Shown in pieces: positions 52,385-60,981 of a DNA stretch of 64,000 bases. The notes under the pieces are model-generated. The model made no database searches. It was not told where the DNA came from and saw nothing but the letters and a program-made list of their open reading frames with translations. The first letter of the stretch is position 1. Each line of letters begins with the position of its first letter. The DNA lies in NCBI GenBank assembly GCA_963851105.1, contig CAWKNP010000009.1, positions 186,001-250,000 on the forward strand, written 5' to 3'. The position numbers and the translations under genes were made by a program. Origin of the DNA: DATARN01 sp963851105 (GTDB lineage: Bacteria; Actinomycetota; Acidimicrobiia; Acidimicrobiales; Palsa-688).

Positions 52385-53040
52385 GGTGGTCAGTAGTGGG
52401 TCCTACAGGCGGGGTTTGTGTCCAGGGGTGGGGCGGCCCTGGTGGGGGGTGGGCGGTAGGGGGTGGTATAGGCCGGGTTTGTGTCCAGGGGTGGGGTGGG
52501 TCCGGTGGGGGGTGGGCGGTAGGGGGCGTTATAGGCCGGGTTTGTGTCCAGGGGGTGCCAGCCGGGCCGGCCGGCGCCCCACGGCGAGGGCCAGGGGGCG
52601 GGTCTGGTGGGGGGTGGTCAGTAGTGGGTGTTATAGGCCGGGTTTGTGTCCAGGGGTGGGGTGGGTCCGGTGGGGGGTGGGCGGTAGGGGGTGTTATAGG
52701 CGGGGTTTGTGTCCAGGGGTGGGGCGGGCAGGTTGGGGGGGTGGGCGGTAGGGGGTGTTATAGGCGGGGTTTGTGTCCAGGGGTGGGGCGGGCAGGTTGG
52801 GGGGGTGGGCGGTAGGGGGTGTTATAGGCGGGGTTTGTGTCCAGGGGTGGGGCGGGCTGGTTGGGGGGGTGGGCGGTAGGGGGCTCTTACAGGCCGGATT
52901 TGTGTCCAGGGGTGGGGTGGGTCCGGTGGGGGGGTGGGCGGTAGAGGGTGTTATAGGCCGGGTTTGTGTCCAGGGGTGCGGTGGACGTGGTCGGGGTGTT
53001 ATCGGCGGGGTTTGTGTCCAGGGGAGCGGGCCGGCGGGGT
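52385..53040. repeat. G-rich minisatellite, about 63-bp period, ten copies
   Basis: The anchor TTTGTGTCCAGGG occurs at 52415, 52478, 52541, 52643, 52706, 52770, 52834, 52899, 52963 and 53011 (mostly 63-65 bp apart; gaps of 102 and 48 mark rearranged units). Each unit has GTTATAGGC before the anchor and GGGGTGGG runs after it. The + strand is very G-rich, with many tracts of three or more G. The whole menE-menA gap is occupied by this array. Confidence 0.9.
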
Positions 53041-53123
53041 GGGGCGGTTGCCCTGTAGGTGTTGGGGCGGCCGCCGGCGCCCACCGGGACGGGGTGCAGA
53101 GGCGGTACCGGGCGAGGGTTGAG

Positions 53124-53129
53124 TAGCTT
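53124..53129 (+). promoter_or_regulatory. -10 box (TAGCTT) of menA
   Basis: Ends 8 nt before ATG 53138, at the edge of the minisatellite; leaderless pattern. Confidence 0.5.
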
Positions 53130-53137
53130 GCGCCACC

Positions 53138-53995
53138 ATGAACCGCTGGGTCGCGGGCGCCCGCCCCCGCACGTTGCCGGCCGCCGTGATCGCGGTGGTC
53201 GTGGGCACGGCCGTAGCCGCGGCCCAGGGCAGGGTTATCTGGTGGCGGGCGTTGGCCGCGCTCGTGGTCTCGGTCGCCATCCAGGTCGGGACCAACTACG
53301 CCAATGACTACAGCGACGGGAAGCGGGGGACCGACGCGGTGCGGGTGGGCCCGGTGCGCCTCGTGGCGTCGGGCCTGGCAACGCCAGAGGCGGTGAAGCG
53401 CGCCGCCCTCCTGTCGTTCGCGGTGGCGGCGGTGGCCGGCGTGGCCCTCGCCAGCGTCGCCGGGTGGTGGCTGATCCTCGTCGGCGCCGCCTGCCTGGCG
53501 GCGGGCTGGCTCTACACCGGGGGGCCCCGGCCGTACGGCTACGCCGGCCTCGGTGAGGTGTTCGTGTTCGTCTTCTTCGGGCTGGTGGCCACCGCCGGTT
53601 CTGCCTATGTCCACCTGCAAAGAATCACCGGCCTGGCGCTGCTCGCCGGCGTGCCGGTCGGGCTGCTGGCCGTGGCGCTGCTCGTGGTCAACAACCTCCG
53701 GGACATCCCGGGCGACACCACCGCGGGCAAGAACACCCTGGCCGTGCGCCTCGGCGCCCCCGCCACCCGGATCTTCTATGTGGCCACCCTGGGCGTGGCC
53801 TTCGTGACCGTCCCGCTGATCGCCGTTTCCCGGCCCTGGGCCCTCGTCGCAGTGGCGGCGGCGCCGCTGGCGGTCACGCCCGCCCGGCGGGTACTGGCGG
53901 GTGAGGCGGGCCGGGCCCTGGTGGAGGTCCTCCAGGCCACGGGAAAGCTCCAGCTGGCCTTCGGCTTCCTCCTTGCCGTGGGAATCGCGCTCTAG
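53138..53995 (+). CDS. menA: 1,4-dihydroxy-2-naphthoate polyprenyltransferase MenA
   Basis: 285 aa, about nine membrane helices. UbiA-family prenyltransferase attaching the isoprenoid tail to DHNA in menaquinone synthesis. Both Asp-rich motifs are visible: TNYANDYSDGKRGTD and NNLRDIPGDTTAGKNTLAVRLG. Convergent with menH, overlapping by 4 nt. Confidence 0.94.
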   Translation: MNRWVAGARPRTLPAAVIAVVVGTAVAAAQGRVIWWRALAALVVSVAIQVGTNYANDYSDGKRGTDAVRVGPVRLVASGLATPEAVKRAALLSFAVAAVAGVALASVAGWWLILVGAACLAAGWLYTGGPRPYGYAGLGEVFVFVFFGLVATAGSAYVHLQRITGLALLAGVPVGLLAVALLVVNNLRDIPGDTTAGKNTLAVRLGAPATRIFYVATLGVAFVTVPLIAVSRPWALVAVAAAPLAVTPARRVLAGEAGRALVEVLQATGKLQLAFGFLLAVGIAL

Positions 53996-54735
53996 TGACC
54001 GAGGAAGTCGGCCAGCACCTGGCTGAACGCCTCGGGCTGCTCCAGGTGGCAGGCATGGCCGGCACCGGGGATCAGCACGACCGAGGCATTGGGCCCGACG
54101 GCGGCCGCAGCCTCGCGACCGAGCGCCGCGAACTTGGCGTCGGCGGCACCTGCGACGAAGAGCACGGGCATGGAAAGCTCCGCTAGCCGGTCCCAGAGCG
54201 GTTCCTGGCTACCCGTGCCCGCCAACCGCAGAGAAGAGGCAAGGCCGGCAACGGTGTTGGTCAGGCGATCTTCGACCCCCGCGGCGGACGCCGGCAGGGT
54301 CGAGAAAAGGGGCTGTTGCAGCCACCACTCGATGAACGCGGGGAGCCCGTCGGTTTCCAACCGTCGGGCCAACCTCTCGTCGTCGGCGTGACGCGCCGCC
54401 CGCGCCACAGGGTCGGCGATGCCGGGATGGACGCCGACGAGCACCAACCCGTTCACCAGGTCGGGCCGGGCCAGGGCCAGGTGCAGGCACAAGCGGGCCC
54501 CCATGGAATAGCCGAGGTAGGCAGCCGGGCCGCCGACCGAGCCCAAGAGCTCGGCACCCTCCCAGAGGCCGGTGTGGACGCCGGCCGAGCGGCCGTGGCC
54601 GGGGGCATCGACAAGGATGAACTGGTGGCCGGAGTCCAGCCGCTCGACGACCGGCGACCACGCGAGACGGGTCTGGGTGAACCCGTGCACGGCGACCACC
54701 CGCCCCCCTTTTCCCCGGGCCTCGGCAAACAGCAC
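53992..54735 (-). CDS. menH: alpha/beta hydrolase, probable SHCHC synthase MenH
   Basis: 247 aa. Alpha/beta-hydrolase fold: VVAVHGFTQTRLAW oxyanion region, VDAPGHGRS, the nucleophile elbow LGYSMGARLCLHLAL, and GAGHACHLEQPEAFSQVL with the catalytic His. The S-x-S/A-M-G-A-R elbow and location beside menD match MenH. GTG 54735 has AGGA 7 nt upstream. Only 14 nt separate its start from menD on the other strand. Confidence 0.85.
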   Translation of the reverse strand: MLFAEARGKGGRVVAVHGFTQTRLAWSPVVERLDSGHQFILVDAPGHGRSAGVHTGLWEGAELLGSVGGPAAYLGYSMGARLCLHLALARPDLVNGLVLVGVHPGIADPVARAARHADDERLARRLETDGLPAFIEWWLQQPLFSTLPASAAGVEDRLTNTVAGLASSLRLAGTGSQEPLWDRLAELSMPVLFVAGAADAKFAALGREAAAAVGPNASVVLIPGAGHACHLEQPEAFSQVLADFLGH

Positions 54736-54749
54736 GGGATGATCCTGGC

Positions 54750-56456
54750 ATGACACCTGCAGACATCCAGGCCAGCTTTGCCGCCACCCTCGTCGACGAG
54801 TGGGTGCGGGCCGGGGTTGCCGACGCCGTGGTGGCCCCCGGCTCCCGGTCGACGCCGATGCTGGTGGCGCTGGCCGGCGACGGGCGCCTGCGCATCCACG
54901 TGGTGCTCGACGAGCGCTCGGCGGGCTTCTTCGCCCTCGGCATCGGGCTCGCCACCGGACGGCCCGCAGTGGTGGTGACGACCAGCGGCACCGCCGCCGC
55001 CGAGTTGCACCCGGCGGTGGTCGAGGCGCATCAGGCCGGGGTCCCGTTGCTGGCCGTGACCGCCGACCGGCCCCCGGAGCTGCACGGCGTCGGGGCGCCG
55101 CAGACCATCGATCAGATTGGCCTGTTCGGGGCGGCGCTCCGGTGGTCGGCGGCACCGGGTGTGGCCGACGCGGCGACGGCGTGGAGCTGGCGTTCGCTGG
55201 CGTCTCGGGCGGTGGCCGAGGCGGTGGGCGGTCCTGGCGGTCCCGGCCCGGTCCACCTCAACCTGGCGTTCCGGGAGCCGCTGCTGGGCACGGCCGACAC
55301 GGTCCCCGAAGGTCGCGGCGACGGAGCCTCGTGGCACCGGGCGCCGCCCCAGCCGGCGCCGGCACCGGAGGACATGGTGGAGCACCTCCGAGCGCTGGCG
55401 GGCCGGCGGGGCGTCATCGTGGCCGGGGCGGGTACCCGCGGTCCCGTGGCCGAGCTGGCCGAGGTGCTGGGCTGGCCGGTGCTGGCCGACCCGCCGTCGG
55501 GCGCCCGCGTGCCGGGACGCCTCACGGTGGCCGCGGCCGACACGCTGCTTCGGGTCCCCACGGTGTTCGGCTGGCAGCCGGAGGTGGTGCTACGGCTCGG
55601 CCAGCCGTGGGCGTCGCGGGTCGTGTCGAGCTGGCTGGCGTCGTTGGACGGCGCCGAGCAGATCCTGGTGGATCCCCACGGCCGGTGGTCCGATCCCGAG
55701 CGCCGGGCGGCGCGGGTGGTGCGGGCCGACATCGCCCTGCTGTGCCAGGCGGTGGTGGGCGCCTCGGGGGCGGCACCGGTGGCGAGCGAGTGGGCGGCGC
55801 AATGGACGGCTGCCGAGGCGACGGCCCAGCAGGCCATCGACGCTGTCTTGGCGCCTCTCGCCGCCATCACCGAGCCGGCGCTGGCCCGGACGGTGTACGC
55901 CGCGGTCCCCGACCGGGGGACAATGTTCGTGTCCTCGTCGATGCCGGTACGGGACCTGGAGTGGTACGGGCGCCCCCGCCACGGGCTGCGGGTGCTGGCC
56001 AACCGGGGCGCCAATGGCATCGACGGCATCATTTCCACCGCCCTCGGCGCCGCCACGGCGGGCCCGGTCACCGCGGTCCTCGGCGACCTGGCGTTCCTGT
56101 ACGACGCCGGCTCCCTGCTGTGGGCCCGCGATCGTGGGCTCGACTGCACCCTGGTCGTGGTCGACAACGACGGCGGCGGCATCTTCAGCTTCCTGCCTCA
56201 GGCGAGCGGGGTGGCGCCCGAGCAGTTCGAACGGTTCTGGGGCACGCCGCACCACATGGACCTGGCGGCGGTGGCGACCGCCTACGGCATCGGCGTGACG
56301 GCGGTGAAGACCGCCGGCGACCTTTCGGGCGCACTGTCGGCGGCTGCCCACGAGGGCGGGGTGCGGGTCATCCATGCCCGCACCGATCGGGCGGCCAACG
56401 TCGCCGTTCACCGCGAGATCGAGCGGGCCGTGCGCGAGGCCCTGGAGCGGGACTAG
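54750..56456 (+). CDS. menD: SEPHCHC synthase MenD
   Basis: 568 aa. ThDP-dependent enzyme joining 2-oxoglutarate and isochorismate. Seen: VAPGSRSTPM, HVVLDERSAGFFALGIG with the cofactor Glu, TTSGTAAAELHPAV, DRPPELHGVGAPQTIDQ, and the ThDP-Mg region GDLAFLYDAGSL ... DNDGGGIFSFLPQA. ATG 54750 with GGGA about 10 nt upstream. No menB, menC, menF or menG in the window. Confidence 0.95.
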   Translation: MTPADIQASFAATLVDEWVRAGVADAVVAPGSRSTPMLVALAGDGRLRIHVVLDERSAGFFALGIGLATGRPAVVVTTSGTAAAELHPAVVEAHQAGVPLLAVTADRPPELHGVGAPQTIDQIGLFGAALRWSAAPGVADAATAWSWRSLASRAVAEAVGGPGGPGPVHLNLAFREPLLGTADTVPEGRGDGASWHRAPPQPAPAPEDMVEHLRALAGRRGVIVAGAGTRGPVAELAEVLGWPVLADPPSGARVPGRLTVAAADTLLRVPTVFGWQPEVVLRLGQPWASRVVSSWLASLDGAEQILVDPHGRWSDPERRAARVVRADIALLCQAVVGASGAAPVASEWAAQWTAAEATAQQAIDAVLAPLAAITEPALARTVYAAVPDRGTMFVSSSMPVRDLEWYGRPRHGLRVLANRGANGIDGIISTALGAATAGPVTAVLGDLAFLYDAGSLLWARDRGLDCTLVVVDNDGGGIFSFLPQASGVAPEQFERFWGTPHHMDLAAVATAYGIGVTAVKTAGDLSGALSAAAHEGGVRVIHARTDRAANVAVHREIERAVREALERD

Positions 56457-56573
56457 ACGGGGGGGTCGGCGGGCCCCAGTCGAGCCGACCGTTCCTCGGG
56501 GTGAGCGATTGGCAGTCGCTTCGACCGGCCTAAGCGGCTGCCCGGGAGGTCGTCACGGTCGCGGTCGTTCCGG

Positions 56574-57317
56574 TCAGGGCGGCGGCTGGACAGATCCGTC
56601 GGGGCGGATGCAGCCGTACATGAACAAGGGCGTGGCCGGTGCGCCGAGCGAGCACGAAGGCAGTTGGATGCTGGTGGGGTTCGTCGCCGGCGAGGTGGGA
56701 ACCGTGGTTATCACGGTGACGGGCGCCCCCGTTGGCGTCGTGGTCGCTGGTCGTGCCGCGGTGGTCGGCGTCGTGGGAACGGGGTTGGCAGTAACCACGC
56801 TGTCGGGGAGCCAGGCGACCTCGAAGGCGTCACTGAGAACGACCCGTGGCTTGGCGCCCGCGTCAGCGAGCGACAGCAGCGAGACCTGGCCGCTCAGGGA
56901 ACGGGTGTCGAGTGAATAGAGGGCCCAGCCTCCCGTTGGGTCCACCGCCAGGTCGGCGACGAGGGCGTCGGGCGCCGTCGCCAGCGGCCAGGACTTGATC
57001 CTGGTGCCGGTCACGGGGTCCAGTAGCAGCAGCGCCACCGTGGTCGCGGCCGTCGCGCCCTTCGCGGTGGCCGGAAGGCACTCTTCGGTGGCATAGAGGC
57101 TGTGGCCAGCGAAGCGGGACATCCCCGGGTGGCAACCGGCATCGGGGGCCGTAAGGATCCGCGGCCCGCTCACGGTGGTGGCCCCGATCGACCACAGCGA
57201 GAGGTCGCTGCCGGGGAGTCGTCGGTCCCGAACAGCGGCGGGCGCTGGCCGGCGATCAGCTTTATGTGAACTTGGACCTCTCCGCCGACAACGTGCGGTG
57301 AAACCGGCAATCGGCAA
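56574..57317 (-). CDS. hypothetical protein with beta-propeller-like segments, probably frameshifted at its 5-prime end
   Basis: Up to 247 aa, but only residues from about 38 on look real: repeated blade-like stretches (LLLLDPVTGTRIKSWPLA, LAVDPTGGWALYSLDTRSLSGQVSLLSL) then a Pro/Thr-rich segment and a Cys-containing end. Upstream the neighbouring frame carries more protein-like sequence (GGEVQVHIKLIAGQRPPLFGTDD). Adding one C in the run near 57215 would join them. It may be a secreted TolB/WD40-like protein or a remnant cut off by the Tad operon. Confidence 0.45.
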   Translation of the reverse strand: MPIAGFTARCRRRGPSSHKADRRPAPAAVRDRRLPGSDLSLWSIGATTVSGPRILTAPDAGCHPGMSRFAGHSLYATEECLPATAKGATAATTVALLLLDPVTGTRIKSWPLATAPDALVADLAVDPTGGWALYSLDTRSLSGQVSLLSLADAGAKPRVVLSDAFEVAWLPDSVVTANPVPTTPTTAARPATTTPTGAPVTVITTVPTSPATNPTSIQLPSCSLGAPATPLFMYGCIRPDGSVQPPP

Positions 57318-57365
57318 TTGGGATTTCCCGTGCTGGGAACGCCCGTCGCCCGGATGCGGGGGGCG

Positions 57366-60155
57366 TCAGGTCTCGGCGGGGAACCGGCGCCGGCGGCTGA
57401 GGCGGTCGTAGACCGCCAGGGTGTTGGGGTGGAGGCTCGTGAAATCCCCACCGAGCTCGAGAACGATGTCCATCTCGTCCATGATCCGCTCGATCTCCTG
57501 GCTCTCCCCTAGCTCGTCGGCGGCTTCCATGAGCCGCACCCAGAGCCGCTCGGTATAGGGCTCGGCGAGGAGGCCTCGGCGGGCAGCCCAGCGGGCGGCG
57601 AGGGGGTCGCCACCCTTGAGATAGAGCGACGCCGCGAGATCGGCGGCATCGGCGACCTCGGCCTCGATATGGCGGCCGTGACCTTCGGTGTGGATCCAGC
57701 CGTAGGTCCGACCGGAGATTACGGCTTCGAACGGCCGGCCCCGCACCAGTTCGAGGGCCTTATGCAGAGCCACCGTGGATTGCTGCTCACGCCCGAAACG
57801 GTGAAGGGTGCAGAATTGTTGCCAATCCGACTGCACCTCGGGGCCAAGCTGGTAGCGCTTCTCCCGGCCCTGGCCCTGCGCGGGGAGGAGCCGGGGGGCG
57901 CCCCCGAGTGACGTGCGGGCGACCGACACTGTGGAATCCCGGGTCGACGAGAGCACGATCCGCCCGCCATTCGATCCCCAAAGAGCCTCGTCGAGCTCGG
58001 ATTCCCCCACCCCATTTGGATGCATCGCCAGGTAAACGACCAACTCTCGGGACTTTGCTCGCTTGCATTCCAGCGCGCCATCGACCTCGACCGATCCCAA
58101 CACCCGGACGAGAATCGGGGGGTTCCCAAGATCGGGTAGATCGGGGCCCGGGATCGTGGGAACCAAGCGGCCCTGTTCCGACTGGTGTGCGGGGTCCACT
58201 CGGGCCGTCAGGGGGCGGTCGACGCTCAGCTCGATGGTGTCGTATGGCGGATCCTCAAGACTGGCGCCGCCATCGTCCTCGGCCACGTTCAGGATCTCGG
58301 CGATATTGGCCATCGTCTCCGCATCGACGACGGTCGGGGCAACCGCGAGACGCAGAGGGTTTATCGGGCATGGCGAGGCGTCAACGTCCACCTCCCAACG
58401 GGCAAGAGGACCGGCATTGGCCACCACCGCGAGGACGCCGCCACCGGACCGGGCAATACGTGCGAGCATCTTCAGCTCTTTCGCTGTCGGGCGTTGGGCG
58501 CAGAGAACCACCACAGGTGGCCAACCGTCACCCGCCTCTCCTCGCAGCCGGCCCGAAAAAAGGTCAGCACATCCATGCTCGCGGGCGGTGACGTCCATTA
58601 TCCCGGCGGTCATCTCCAGGTCGACGAGGATCTCGGCAAGGGTGTTCACCTCGCGCACGTTGTCCCGCATGGCCAGGCCCGGGGGAAATGCGACCAGGTT
58701 GAGCGTTATCGCGGCCGCCCACGGCGCCCCGACCAGCTGCAGGGCGAGGGAGTAACAGAACCCCGCGGCCCGTGACGCATCGCCGGTGACACCAAGCACT
58801 CCCGCCGCCTCGAGGTTGACGAGGACGTCGGCGGCCCCTGCGGCCACACGCCCGACCGAGGCCAGCGCGGGGAGCGGGGCCGAGTCCGCCGAGAGCTGAT
58901 CGGGCAGCATTTCCGCCAGGATCCGCCAGCGAAAGCCATCGGCGGTTTCGGTCCACGGCGCCGGCGCTGGCTCCGGCCGGTCCAGGAGGACCTCGACCGA
59001 GGCGCGGTCTACGAGGACGCCCAGAATCGTCGGCGGTGCCGCCAGGTCGTGCATGGCCGTCGCAAGGGAGGCCATTCCTCGTTCTACAAGCGCCGCACGG
59101 TCGGGAGTTTCGCTGCGGCTCAAGGCCAGTTCGGTTTCCGAAGCCGGCCGCGAGGGCAACCGTATGCGCCGCCCCGCAGGCCGGTGTTGTGCCTGCCGGC
59201 GGCGCAGTACCTGGATGACACTCAGCAAGGCGGCGCCCAAGAAACCCGCCTCGACTAGGGCGCCGACTTCGGATCTGGCGCTCGTTGCCCGGCCATGCGC
59301 GGCAGAAAGTGCCACCATCGTGGGCGCATTGGGGTCTTCCGCCGGGGTCGACACCCCGGGGTGAGCAGTCGCCCGGACCGGTGCCGACACGCCAGGGTGC
59401 GCGGTCGCGTTGGACGACCCGGTCGTCACGAGCGGCCCCGAAGTCCCGGCCGACCCAGCCTGAGCCGGAGGCGACCAGCCGGCGGGCATCAGCAAGTCCC
59501 AGCCGGGCAGGATCAGCCTCGGGTCCTCGAAGAACCGTTGCCCGCCGTCGCTGTCCACCATCGGTCGACCTTGATTGAGTTCCCAGATCGTTCGCCACTG
59601 AAGAGGGTCGTGAAGATGCGTGCCGGCGATATCCCATAGCTCGTCACCGGGCTGGACGCGGTAGGTCACCTTCGGGGCGGTGGCTGGCGCGTGACCGCCA
59701 ACTTGGTTGTTGGAGGTCAAGGCGACAGCGGAGGGCGAACGAACAGGTAGGCGATAAGCAGCAGTCAGAGCGACCGTAGCGGCCGGGCGAGCCGGTGCCG
59801 ACCACGCCGGCGAGCGGCTGAGCAGGCCGGACAACAACACCAACACCGCCACGGCCCGCCGTACCATCGATTGCAACCACGCCGCCGGCCCGCGGGCGGG
59901 CGAGGCACGGTCGTGCCAGGCGTCGGCGCCCATGCGCACGACGGTCACCAATAAGTACGCAAGGCACGGCCACCCAACACAGGCCGCCAATTGCGCCACC
60001 AGGTGGGGGGAAAGGTAATGAAGGTCGACAGCAATCCGTAGCGCCGGGCCGCTCGGCAGCGGCCATCCCGCCATAAAGACCAAACCGGCACTTGCTCCTG
60101 CAAAAAAGCCTACGATCGCCAGTAGCGCGACCATCCCACTGACGGTGCGTCTCAT
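57366..60155 (-). CDS. LysM and BTAD-domain membrane protein of the Tad operon
   Basis: 929 aa. Three N-terminal membrane helices (about 8-30, 52-75, 95-115), a LysM domain (about 167-225, TYRVQPGDELWDIAGTHLHDP), a further membrane segment near 310, a long middle region and a C-terminal DNA-binding-like plus bacterial transcriptional activator domain (about 665-905, beginning ILVRVLGSVEVDG). Similar LysM-BTAD proteins close Tad loci in actinobacteria; a regulatory or assembly role is assumed, not shown. Its ATG overlaps the upstream gene by 4 nt. Confidence 0.85.
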   Translation of the reverse strand: MRRTVSGMVALLAIVGFFAGASAGLVFMAGWPLPSGPALRIAVDLHYLSPHLVAQLAACVGWPCLAYLLVTVVRMGADAWHDRASPARGPAAWLQSMVRRAVAVLVLLSGLLSRSPAWSAPARPAATVALTAAYRLPVRSPSAVALTSNNQVGGHAPATAPKVTYRVQPGDELWDIAGTHLHDPLQWRTIWELNQGRPMVDSDGGQRFFEDPRLILPGWDLLMPAGWSPPAQAGSAGTSGPLVTTGSSNATAHPGVSAPVRATAHPGVSTPAEDPNAPTMVALSAAHGRATSARSEVGALVEAGFLGAALLSVIQVLRRRQAQHRPAGRRIRLPSRPASETELALSRSETPDRAALVERGMASLATAMHDLAAPPTILGVLVDRASVEVLLDRPEPAPAPWTETADGFRWRILAEMLPDQLSADSAPLPALASVGRVAAGAADVLVNLEAAGVLGVTGDASRAAGFCYSLALQLVGAPWAAAITLNLVAFPPGLAMRDNVREVNTLAEILVDLEMTAGIMDVTAREHGCADLFSGRLRGEAGDGWPPVVVLCAQRPTAKELKMLARIARSGGGVLAVVANAGPLARWEVDVDASPCPINPLRLAVAPTVVDAETMANIAEILNVAEDDGGASLEDPPYDTIELSVDRPLTARVDPAHQSEQGRLVPTIPGPDLPDLGNPPILVRVLGSVEVDGALECKRAKSRELVVYLAMHPNGVGESELDEALWGSNGGRIVLSSTRDSTVSVARTSLGGAPRLLPAQGQGREKRYQLGPEVQSDWQQFCTLHRFGREQQSTVALHKALELVRGRPFEAVISGRTYGWIHTEGHGRHIEAEVADAADLAASLYLKGGDPLAARWAARRGLLAEPYTERLWVRLMEAADELGESQEIERIMDEMDIVLELGGDFTSLHPNTLAVYDRLSRRRRFPAET

Positions 60156-60571
60156 GGTTCCGGTCCTCTCACTCCGAAGACGGCGCGGGCACTGCCTTGG
60201 CCGGTTAAGGTGAATGGTCCCGCTCCCACCGCGGCCAGAATCGTGGCCGGCGAGCTCAGGTGGACGGTCACGGTCACCACCGCCCCATTTACCGTCACGC
60301 TGGCGTGGTCGGGTGCAACACCGACCTGGGAAAGAAAAGACAGGGCCGCGCTGTTCGCCGCTGCCGTGTCGGGAGCGGGCGCGCCGCCGCGGGCGAAGCT
60401 CGACTGATCGAGCGCTTCTGCGCCCGCCCGAGCGGCGCCGTAGGCGTCGGCGATTGCCTCGCCCCTCACCGCGAGGGCGGTGCCGCCGTCAAAGACGAGC
60501 CCAATGGCAGCCACCATCGCCACGGTCACGACGACGAGCCATACCGTCACCGACCCCATTTCCCTGGTCAT
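60152..60571 (-). CDS. TadG/TadE-like pilus-assembly protein
   Basis: 139 aa. Starts MTREMGSVTVWLVVVTVAMVAAIGLVFDGGTAL, a prepilin-like or pseudopilin N-terminal helix, followed by a mostly beta extracytosolic domain. Fits the Tad-locus pseudopilin group. ATG 60571 overlaps the upstream tadE-like stop by 4 nt, and its stop overlaps the LysM-BTAD start. Confidence 0.75.
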   Translation of the reverse strand: MTREMGSVTVWLVVVTVAMVAAIGLVFDGGTALAVRGEAIADAYGAARAGAEALDQSSFARGGAPAPDTAAANSAALSFLSQVGVAPDHASVTVNGAVVTVTVHLSSPATILAAVGAGPFTLTGQGSARAVFGVRGPEP

Positions 60572-60981
60572 GGAGTTAGCTGCCGGTATGTGTCGATCAC
60601 GGCCGCGCCACGAGCAACGACGCTGCGACTCCCGCTGAGGATAGGCACGCCGAGGTCGGCTAGCTGGACGATGCAGGTCAAGGTCACACCGACGTTTCCT
60701 CCCGGCCGCCAGTTCGAGGTGTCGACGCTCACAGCCATCGTGGTGCACGACACGCCCCGCCCGTTGAGGCTGGTCGACGCGACCTGCACGGCCGCCCCTC
60801 GTGCCGCCGCGACGCTGCGGGTCGTCGACGCGGCCCTGGCGGCGTCGCCCGCCGCGTCATCAACGATCTGGTGAGCGTTGGCAACGCGGGCGGCGCCAAT
60901 CAAGGTGACCAGCAGCAAGATGATCACGGGAGCACCGACGACCGCCTCAAGAACGGCACTCCCGCGCTCTCGATCCCTCAT
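60568..60981 (-). CDS. TadE-like pseudopilin
   Basis: 137 aa. N-terminus MRDRERGSAVLEAVVGAPVIILLLVTLIGAARVANA is a TadE motif with the Gly-Ser-x-x-x-Glu pattern cut by the TadV peptidase, then a small extracytosolic domain with two cysteines. ATG 60981 overlaps the preceding gene by 4 nt. Confidence 0.85.
   Translation of the reverse strand: MRDRERGSAVLEAVVGAPVIILLLVTLIGAARVANAHQIVDDAAGDAARAASTTRSVAAARGAAVQVASTSLNGRGVSCTTMAVSVDTSNWRPGGNVGVTLTCIVQLADLGVPILSGSRSVVARGAAVIDTYRQLTP

Noticed and set aside
42314..53040. Repeat arrays considered as CRISPR
   Set aside because: Units of 63 and 84 bp are repeats along their whole length with no unique spacers, and no cas genes are nearby.
52694..53620. 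Minus-strand frame with Pro/Thr/Asn repeats across the minisatellite
   Set aside because: It results from translating a 63-bp repeat and runs into menA antisense; unit lengths of 64, 65, 102 and 48 would break any selected frame.
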